Assembly (NCBI RefSeq): GCF_020515695.1
Contig: NZ_JAIWJA010000013.1
Coordinates: 99,888-163,887, forward strand
Direction: 5' to 3'
Origin: Pseudomonas sp. MWU16-30317
GTDB lineage: Bacteria; Pseudomonadota; Gammaproteobacteria; Pseudomonadales; Pseudomonadaceae
DNA: 64,000 nucleotides
A program made the translations under genes and the position numbers. Below, in pieces: positions 59,301 through 64,000 of this stretch (positions are counted from its first letter, which is position 1; the number at the start of each line of letters is the position of its first letter). The notes under the pieces are model-generated. The model ran no database searches. It had not been told where the DNA came from and saw only the letters and a program-made list of their open reading frames with translations.

Positions 59301-59992
59301 ACCAGGGCGGCGCGGCGTTGCTGCAGGCTGGTGTCGATGATCTCCCCAGGTTCGCGGCCGTCATTGTTGGCGCTGTGGGTGCCGAACAGTGCGCGTACCC
59401 GTGGCAGCAGCGCCGCCGGATTGTTCCAGTGCGTGCGCACCCAGGTCAGAGTGTCGCCTTCGAGGCTGTAGCAAAAGCGCCGCCAGTAATCGCGCACCAC
59501 TTCGCCGAGCAGTTCGCTGTGATCGGTCTCGAGCGTCTGGGTAAACAGGCTGCCGCTGTCGAAGGCGTGCTCACGCAGCATGCGCTGGCACCAACTATGG
59601 ATGGTCGAGACGGCCGCCTCATCCATCCATTGCGCGGCGATGTCGAGCTTGTTGGCGCAGGCCGCCCAGTGCTCGGGCGGATAGTCGTCGCGCAATTGCT
59701 CGATCAGCGCATCGGGGCTGGGGATTTCGTCACGAAAGTACCGTGCGGCATCGGCCAGGCGGGTGCGGATACGGTCGCGAAGCTCCTTGGTGGCGGCATC
59801 GGTGAAGGTCACCACGAGGATTTGCGGCGGCAGCAGTTCGCGGCCGAAACCGCTGGGCTCGCCACCGTGCCCCAGCACCAGGCGCAGGTACAACGCCGAG
59901 ATGGTAAAGGTTTTGCCGGTGCCGGCGCTGGCTTCGATGAGTTGGCTGCCGCGCAGGGGGAACGTCAGGGCCAGGGGCGCGGATCGAGTCAT
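56303..59992 (-). CDS. recB: RecBCD subunit RecB (helicase-nuclease)
   Basis: 1229 residues. UvrD-type helicase: Walker A EASAGTGKTFT (20-30), LIDEFQDTDPVQ, GDPKQAIYAFRGAD, and TIHKSKGLEYPLVFLP. The C-terminal nuclease domain (~950-1229) carries the RecB-family GFIDLTFEYQGRYYVVDYKSSWLG with the Asp and Lys metal-site residues. The 4-bp overlaps with recC and recD show one translationally coupled operon. Confidence 0.97.
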   Translation of the reverse strand: MTRSAPLALTFPLRGSQLIEASAGTGKTFTISALYLRLVLGHGGEPSGFGRELLPPQILVVTFTDAATKELRDRIRTRLADAARYFRDEIPSPDALIEQLRDDYPPEHWAACANKLDIAAQWMDEAAVSTIHSWCQRMLREHAFDSGSLFTQTLETDHSELLGEVVRDYWRRFCYSLEGDTLTWVRTHWNNPAALLPRVRALFGTHSANNDGREPGEIIDTSLQQRRAALVTLKQPWTQWAQELLALFHTGVSSKSVHGKYIQARFFEPWFEKITAWATNEDQHHLDIGTGFTRLTREGVSEAWKTDPPDHPALDAMLDLPSQLDGLPSPDAAVLQHAAHWIGERFEAEKRRRAEMGFDDMLLRLDAALGGSSGERLASLIREQFPVALIDEFQDTDPVQYRIFERIYHIEANDPATGLFLIGDPKQAIYAFRGADIHTYLRARQATTGRLHTLGKNFRSSAEMVAAANHVFAAAEQREPGRGAFLFKDGAQNPVPFLPVDAQGRKETLRIENLAVPAVTLWQLQSEAPLSGEVYRTQMAAVCASEIVRLLMAGQHQRGGFVATDGALRGIRPADIAILVRDGKEAQAVRGQLAARGVRSVYLSDKDSVFAAQEAHDLLAWLKACAEPDAERPLRAALACITLNLPLTELEQFNQDELAWEARVMQFREYRTLWRTQGVLPMLRRLLHDFALPQTLMLRSDGERVLTNLLHLSELLQQAAGELDGEQALIRHLAEHLALSGQAGEEQILRLESDEQLVKVVTIHKSKGLEYPLVFLPFICSAKPVDGKRLPLAYHDEHGLAHVTLSPTPEQIALADDERLAEDLRLLYVALTRAQYACWLGIADLKRGNHKDSVLHRAALGYLLGGGQPLAQSTALSSWLRDLQQGCASIAYPSLPEADDLHFIAPVDDAPLRAELTPTRKAAENWWIASYSALRISDDPLAAPDSAQAQKLYDDERLDPLAPREVQASSGDIHRFPRGPNPGTFLHGLLEWAGTEGFGQVDQDAIQDSVARRCNRRDWSGWITTLVDWLQALIAQPLPLAEGQPACALKDLTEYQIEMEFWFASHRVDVSRLDALVREHTHNGALRAPAQGALLNGMFKGFIDLTFEYQGRYYVVDYKSSWLGPDEQAYTWEAMDQAILDHRYDLQYVLYLLALHRQLKARLPDYDYDLHVGGALFIFLRGVHAPSQGCYFARPDKALIEQLDAQFRGEAAPRPPAAQQGDLFQGAGA

Positions 59993-62900
59993 GCCTGTGC
60001 CTCCTGGGCGTCAACGGATTGCCAAGGGGCTTCGAACAGTGGGCGATACAGGGTGTCGCACCAGCCGCTGAAGGTTTCGTCAGCGAGCATGGCGGCGAAG
60101 TCGCGGAATTGCCGTGCCAGGGCAACGCTCTCGCGGCGCTCGCCATCGAAGGTGATGCCGTCGCCTTCGTAGGCTTTGCCCGCTGCCGCGTGGGCCTTGG
60201 CGGGGTCGCTTTGGCCGAGCCAGGCGAAAGCGGTCTTTACCGCGACCGGCAGTGGCGCGGACATACCCACGAGCCAGGCGCTGAGCAGGTCGCGCAAGCG
60301 TTCGGCGGCAGCGTCCTCGCTCAGTGGCTTGAGCAACAGGGTGTCATCGCTGGCGACCAGCGCCGTGGTCAATGGCAGGCCGACCGCGCAGGCGCTCAGG
60401 TGCTCGACCCAGCAGCGGATCATGCGGTGCCATTTGCGCGTGCGCGTGCCACCGATGGCATTGGCAATGGTGGTAACGCTGAGCAAGCCACCGTCGGCGC
60501 GCTGTTGCAGGCCACCGATCCATCCTTCCAGCGTCACACCTTGATGGCTGAAGGTGATCGGCAGAGCGCTCTCCAGGGTGATCGGCCAGAGCACACGCAA
60601 ATCGCGATAGCGGGCGAGCAGATCGGGCAAGGGCTCGATCAGTTCGGCTTGCAGACAGGCACCAAAACCAGCCATCGGCAGCAGGCCGCTGCCTTGCAGG
60701 CGTCGGGCCTGGGACTGCAGGGCCAGGTCGACGCTGTCGACGTTGGCCATGCCCGCGGCCAGCAGACTTTCGCTGAGGGTGTAGCGCTGCAAGGCGTCGA
60801 GGCTGAAGGGCTCTTCGTCCGGCGAGGGGGCTTGGGCCGCTTCGAAGAAGACCTTCAGACGTTGGCTGTAGAAGTGCCGGACCGGATGACGCAGAAAGTC
60901 CTGTAGTTGGGCGATGCTCAGGGCTGCGCTGGGTGTGTAGGCGCCAAGGGCAGTGGCGGTTGCGCCCGGTGGTAAGGCGTTGTGCAGTTGCTGCCATTCG
61001 CGGGCGTAGCTGAACAGCTGCTGATTGCCTTCGTGAAAGTAGCGAGCACTGAAGGGTTGCAGCGGGTGCTCGAGGGTCAAGGCGTGCAGCAAAGCGTCAG
61101 GGTCGTTTTGTTCGGACTCGGCCAGTCGCCAGCCGCTGGCGAGGTGGTCGCGCAGTTGGCCGATGAGCACCGAGGCCGGACGCTCGCTGTTGTCGCGGAT
61201 GCTGCGGCCGACCCAACTGATGTACAGCTGATCGCGGGCGGAGAGGAGTGCTTCGAGCAACAGGTAGCGATCGTCTTCACGCCGCGAACGGTCGCCGGGG
61301 CGATAGTCGCTGCCCATCAGGTCGAAATCCAGGGGCGGCTGGGCGCGCGGGTAGTCGCCGTCGTTCATGCCCAGCAGGCACACCACCTTGAATGGAATGG
61401 CGCGCATCGGCATGAGGGTGCAGAAATTTACCGAACCGGCCAAAAAGCGCTGGGATAGGCGGCCTTCATCGAGACCGGCCAGCCAGGCTTCGCGGACCAC
61501 AGTCAGGGGCAGCGCTTCTTCGAGGCTGACGCTGTCGCAGGTCTGCAGCCAGGCTTCGCGCAGGTCTTCGAGCTGCACCAGCAGGTATTCATCGTGTTCG
61601 CTGGTGGCCTGGAAGAACACTTGCAGCAGGCCATGCAGGCGCTCGCCCCATTGGCTCGGCAATGCCGGCTGCGAGAGTTGCTGGTGAGCGACGGCAAGCG
61701 CGTCGAGCAGCGCCACCAGAGGGCCGATCAGGGCCGCGTCGAGGCCGCCGATCTCGTCGTAGGGTTCGATGCCGTCGCAGCCTTCACCTGCACCGACGGC
61801 ATAGCCCAGCAACATGCGCCGCAGGCCGAAGTGCCAGCTGTTCTGCTCCAGGCCGTGGGGCAGACCGAGGCCGGCGCGCTGGTGGGCGTCGAGGCCCCAG
61901 CGGATGCCGGCGCCTTCGATCCAGCGGTGCAGCGTGGGCAAGTCACGCTCTGCGATGCCGAAGCGGGCGCGCAGGGCCGGTACGTCGAGCAGGTCGAGGA
62001 TCTCACTCACGGCGAAACGGCTGTCGGGCAGTTTCAGCAAATGCTCGAGGGCGATCAGCAGCGGATCGCGACCGCGCTGGCCCTGGTCGGTGAGGGTGAA
62101 GGGGATGAAGCGTTGATCGTCGCGTGGCAGTTGACCGAACACGGCGCGGATATGCGGGGCGTAGCTGTCGATGTCCGGGACCATGACGATGATGTCGCGT
62201 GGGCGCAGCGTCGGATCGGCGCTGAAGCGAGCCAGCAACTGGTCGTGCAGGATCTCGACTTCACGCTGGGCGCTGTGGGCGACATGGAAGCGTATGGACC
62301 GGTCCCGGGTGATGTCCACTGCGGGCCAAGTGCTGCGGGTTTCGGCCAGCGGGCGCAGTTCGAGGATGTCGTCCTGCAACTGGTTGAGCAGCGTGTGCGT
62401 GGTCGATTCGCTGAACAGGTCGATGCGACCTTCGCGAAAGGCTGCGCGGTAGCTGTCAGGCTGGTCGTAACTGTCGAGCAGGTTGATGTAGTCGCGGCCC
62501 TGTTTGCCCCAGGCTGCTAGCAGCGGGTGGGCGTGTTGATGCATGGCGCCGGCGTCGATGCTCAGGGGTGTGCCTTGCTTGCGGCTTTGGCGACGGTATT
62601 GATGGCGCAGCAGGTCTTTGTCGGCAACGATGTCGGCCCAATGGTGGCGGCATGGGTTGTGTACGCACAGCAGCACCTGGCTGAACCGTGCCAAACCGGC
62701 GAGCGCTTCCAGCGCCTGGGCCGGCAACGAGGAAATACCGAAGACGATGACTCGGGACGGCAAGCCGGCTGGGGCTTGCTCAAGAGCGTCGATGCGTTCG
62801 ATAAAGCGTTGATGCACGCCAGCGCGGCTTTGCGCCATGCCTTCGGCCCCGACGTCATGCAGCAGTGCCCGCCAAAGTTCGGCCTGCCAGCAGTTGGCAG

Positions 62901-63456
62901 CGGCCAAGGGCTTGGCTTCGCCGCGGACACTGCGTAATTGGTGGCGGCCGGCCGCCCAGTCTTCCAACCAATCGGCGCGGTAGACCTGGTACTGGTCGAA
63001 CAGGTCAGAGAGCCGCTCGGCCAGTTGGTAGCGCTTGCGCAGGTCGGTGTCGTCGGTGAGGAACCGTTGCAGCGGTTCGAAGTGGGGTTGGTCGATAAGC
63101 TGTGGCAGCAGGCGCATCAGGCGCCAGGTGAGGGGCGCCTTGTCGAGTAGCGAGGTAGCGGGGATTTCCTCTTTGCCGAGGACATTTCGGTACAGCTGCC
63201 ACATGAAACTGCCGGGCAGTTGTACTTCTATTGCCGCAGCGATACCGCAGCCGCCCAGATCGTCGTCTGCCGGGTCTTCGGCCAAGGCAAGCTTCAACCA
63301 CTGGGCAATGCCGTTGCTTTGTACCAGCGCGATTTCGCTTTCCAGCGGACGCAGGGGATAGCGTCGCATCCAGCTCACCACCAGACCGCGCAGTTCATCC
63401 AGACGGTTGCCGTGGACGATCATGAAGCCAGGAGTGATGGGGGTGGCAGACGACAT
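59989..63456 (-). CDS. recC: RecBCD subunit RecC (Chi recognition)
   Basis: 1155 residues, first gene of the operon; AAGGAAG lies 5 nt before the ATG. N-terminus MIVHGNRLDELRGLVVSWMRRYPLRPLESEIALVQSNGIAQWLKL and the conserved CLLGMNDGDYPRAQPPLDFDLM and SWVGRSIRDNSERPASVLIGQL segments identify RecC. It is an inactivated helicase/nuclease relative that scans single-stranded DNA for Chi; the Pseudomonas Chi sequence differs from that of E. coli. Confidence 0.97.
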   Translation of the reverse strand: MSSATPITPGFMIVHGNRLDELRGLVVSWMRRYPLRPLESEIALVQSNGIAQWLKLALAEDPADDDLGGCGIAAAIEVQLPGSFMWQLYRNVLGKEEIPATSLLDKAPLTWRLMRLLPQLIDQPHFEPLQRFLTDDTDLRKRYQLAERLSDLFDQYQVYRADWLEDWAAGRHQLRSVRGEAKPLAAANCWQAELWRALLHDVGAEGMAQSRAGVHQRFIERIDALEQAPAGLPSRVIVFGISSLPAQALEALAGLARFSQVLLCVHNPCRHHWADIVADKDLLRHQYRRQSRKQGTPLSIDAGAMHQHAHPLLAAWGKQGRDYINLLDSYDQPDSYRAAFREGRIDLFSESTTHTLLNQLQDDILELRPLAETRSTWPAVDITRDRSIRFHVAHSAQREVEILHDQLLARFSADPTLRPRDIIVMVPDIDSYAPHIRAVFGQLPRDDQRFIPFTLTDQGQRGRDPLLIALEHLLKLPDSRFAVSEILDLLDVPALRARFGIAERDLPTLHRWIEGAGIRWGLDAHQRAGLGLPHGLEQNSWHFGLRRMLLGYAVGAGEGCDGIEPYDEIGGLDAALIGPLVALLDALAVAHQQLSQPALPSQWGERLHGLLQVFFQATSEHDEYLLVQLEDLREAWLQTCDSVSLEEALPLTVVREAWLAGLDEGRLSQRFLAGSVNFCTLMPMRAIPFKVVCLLGMNDGDYPRAQPPLDFDLMGSDYRPGDRSRREDDRYLLLEALLSARDQLYISWVGRSIRDNSERPASVLIGQLRDHLASGWRLAESEQNDPDALLHALTLEHPLQPFSARYFHEGNQQLFSYAREWQQLHNALPPGATATALGAYTPSAALSIAQLQDFLRHPVRHFYSQRLKVFFEAAQAPSPDEEPFSLDALQRYTLSESLLAAGMANVDSVDLALQSQARRLQGSGLLPMAGFGACLQAELIEPLPDLLARYRDLRVLWPITLESALPITFSHQGVTLEGWIGGLQQRADGGLLSVTTIANAIGGTRTRKWHRMIRCWVEHLSACAVGLPLTTALVASDDTLLLKPLSEDAAAERLRDLLSAWLVGMSAPLPVAVKTAFAWLGQSDPAKAHAAAGKAYEGDGITFDGERRESVALARQFRDFAAMLADETFSGWCDTLYRPLFEAPWQSVDAQEAQA

Positions 63457-63537
63457 TCAGGCTTCCTTGGCGGTGAGCAGGGCTAAGGACGAACTTTATC
63501 ATGCTGGTGCCGCAGAACGGGCCGTGGGAAGGCAGCT

Positions 63538-63592
63538 TTGCTCCCACGGTATGCACGGCATACAACTGTGGGAGCAAGGCTTGCCCGCGAAG
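63538..63592. repeat. REP element upstream of recC
   Basis: GCTCCCAC...GTGGGAGC palindrome (63540-63575) followed by AAGGCTTGCCCGCGAA, the same core as the 12.4-kb pair. It lies between recC and the rRNA terminator. Confidence 0.8.
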
Positions 63593-63601
63593 CTGTTGAT
63601 C

Positions 63602-63628
63602 TTGACTTTGACTTTGACTTTGACTTTG
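63602..63628. repeat. Tandem hexamer repeat (TTGACT)
   Basis: Four and a half head-to-tail copies of TTGACT/GACTTT between the REP and the rrn terminator. A short microsatellite that may vary in copy number between strains. Confidence 0.8.
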
Positions 63629-63635
63629 CCAGGCC

Positions 63636-63677
63636 CCACAAAGACAAAACCCCCACCTGCCTTCGCAGATGGGGGTT
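63636..63677 (-). terminator. Rho-independent terminator of the rRNA operon
   Basis: On the minus strand, stem AACCCCCATCTGC / GCAGGTGGGGGTT (63648-63677) with loop GAAG, then TTTGTCTTTGT. It starts 13 nt after the 3' end of the 5S gene. Confidence 0.85.
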
Positions 63678-63689
63678 TCGGAATTTAAT

Positions 63690-63805
63690 CTTGACGATGA
63701 CCTACTCTCACATGGGGAAACCCCACACTACCATCGGCGATGCATCGTTTCACTTCTGAGTTCGGGATGGGATCAGGTGGTTCCAATGCTCTATGGTCGT
63801 CAAGA
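63690..63805 (-). rRNA. rrf: 5S ribosomal RNA
   Basis: About 116 nt. Minus-strand sequence begins TTGACGACCATAGAGCATTG, includes GAACCACCTGATCCCATCCC, AACTCAGAAGTGAAACGATG and CATCGCCGATGGTAGTGTGG, and ends AGTAGGTCATCGTCAAG; the first and last ~10 nt pair as the terminal helix. This is the Pseudomonas 5S pattern. Ends are set by that helix and may be off by 1-3 nt. Confidence 0.95.
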
Positions 63806-63967
63806 AATTCTGTTTGCCAGCAGACCGTTTGGGCGGTCTTCCAGCGAATCGGGTATGTGATAATTTGTGAGTATCGCTTCAGAGTCGACGAACTTTCGGT
63901 TCGTGTCATCTCCACAGTCACCGCAATCTGATGCTCTTTCGAGTCGCAAATTGCTTGGGTGTTATAT
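63806..63967 (-). other. 23S-5S internal transcribed spacer
   Basis: 162 bp between the 23S 3' end and 5S. It starts (minus strand) with TATAACACCCAAGCAATTTGCG, the usual Pseudomonas spacer start. No tRNA gene is present. Confidence 0.8.
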
Positions 63968-64000
63968 GGTCAAGCCTCACGGGCAATTAGTATTGGTTAG
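63968..64000 (-). rRNA. rrl: 23S ribosomal RNA, 3' end (partial)
   Basis: Minus strand reads CTAACCAATACTAATTGCCC then GTGAGGCTTGACC, the conserved 3' terminus of Pseudomonas 23S rRNA. The rest of the gene lies beyond the right edge. Confidence 0.9.

Noticed and set aside
58484..60172. 562-codon plus-strand open frame opposite recB
   Set aside because: Antisense shadow of recB; no start signal or domain.
63407..63931. Small open frames overlapping the 5S gene and its terminator
   Set aside because: They run through rRNA, terminator and tandem repeat sequence and cannot be real genes.
1..64000. tRNA genes, CRISPR arrays, insertion sequences with transposase, toxin-antitoxin pairs
   Set aside because: I looked for these and saw none; the rRNA spacer has no tRNA and no transposase or integrase open frame is present.

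Overview
The window is bacterial chromosome from a Pseudomonas species, most likely of the plant/soil-associated fluorescens-putida-syringae lineages. The evidence is the Pseudomonas-type 5S rRNA and 23S 3' end at the right edge, a FabV enoyl reductase, the recC-recB-recD gene order, OprD-family porin, MmsAB, typical Pseudomonas REP sequences (inner core TTCGCGGGCAAGC) and high-GC codon use. Coding is dense, mostly on the minus strand, with one clearly AT-richer block at about 6.3-9.6 kb.

Layout. 1-1.25 kb: the start of a DJ-1/PfpI gene and its NemR-like TetR repressor, with three matching operators. 1.3-3.8 kb: a secreted AlgE-type mannuronan epimerase homologue whose four catalytic residues appear to be replaced. 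4-6.2 kb: a small membrane protein and a GAF histidine kinase. 6.3-9.5 kb: the AT-rich pyruvate kinase-like / TSUP / AEC transporter operon. 9.6-13.1 kb: phage-type amidase, fabV, GNAT acetyltransferase, a REP pair and a GvpU-like protein. 13.3-19.4 kb (minus): a Kai-type operon kaiC-kaiB-kaiB-hybrid histidine kinase, every junction an ATGA overlap, preceded by a REC-CheC protein and a PAS-GGDEF diguanylate cyclase; no kaiA is present. 19.7-26.5 kb: ketoglutarate semialdehyde dehydrogenase, an HBM-type chemoreceptor, LysR/MdaB, an ABM monooxygenase and a Nac-like LysR regulator.

26.8-45.9 kb holds what looks like one physiological unit split by unrelated genes. MFS-pxpB-pxpC (plus strand) lies next to the Nac-like regulator. 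About 11 kb further on, a minus-strand array encodes a biotin carboxyl carrier protein, a biotin carboxylase, a second carrier without the biotin-accepting lysine, pxpA, an SDR, and a polar amino acid ABC transporter; an OprD porin is divergent. Five ATA-N9-TAT palindromes (Nac-type boxes) sit upstream of exactly these units. Between the halves lie a yegTUVW-like locus (GntR, ADP-ribosylglycohydrolase, NCS1 permease, PfkB kinase), an aminotransferase, and two adjacent, oppositely oriented structured elements of about 220 bp whose helices co-vary in sequence.

46-54 kb: mmsAB with a divergent LysR regulator, then a plus-strand operon of a TIM-barrel isomerase, an IPNS-like dioxygenase, a solute-binding protein and a fused ABC permease-ATPase. 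54.2-63.5 kb: recCBD. 63.5-64 kb: a REP, the rrn terminator, 5S rRNA and the 3' end of 23S rRNA, all on the minus strand.

The observations most worth follow-up are the kaiA-less kaiC-kaiB-kaiB-kinase operon with its neighbouring c-di-GMP/CheC proteins, the pair of covarying structured elements at 36.07-36.57 kb, the Nac-box regulon around the split 5-oxoprolinase/biotin carboxylase genes, the unbiotinylatable carrier protein, and the apparently inactive AlgE homologue.
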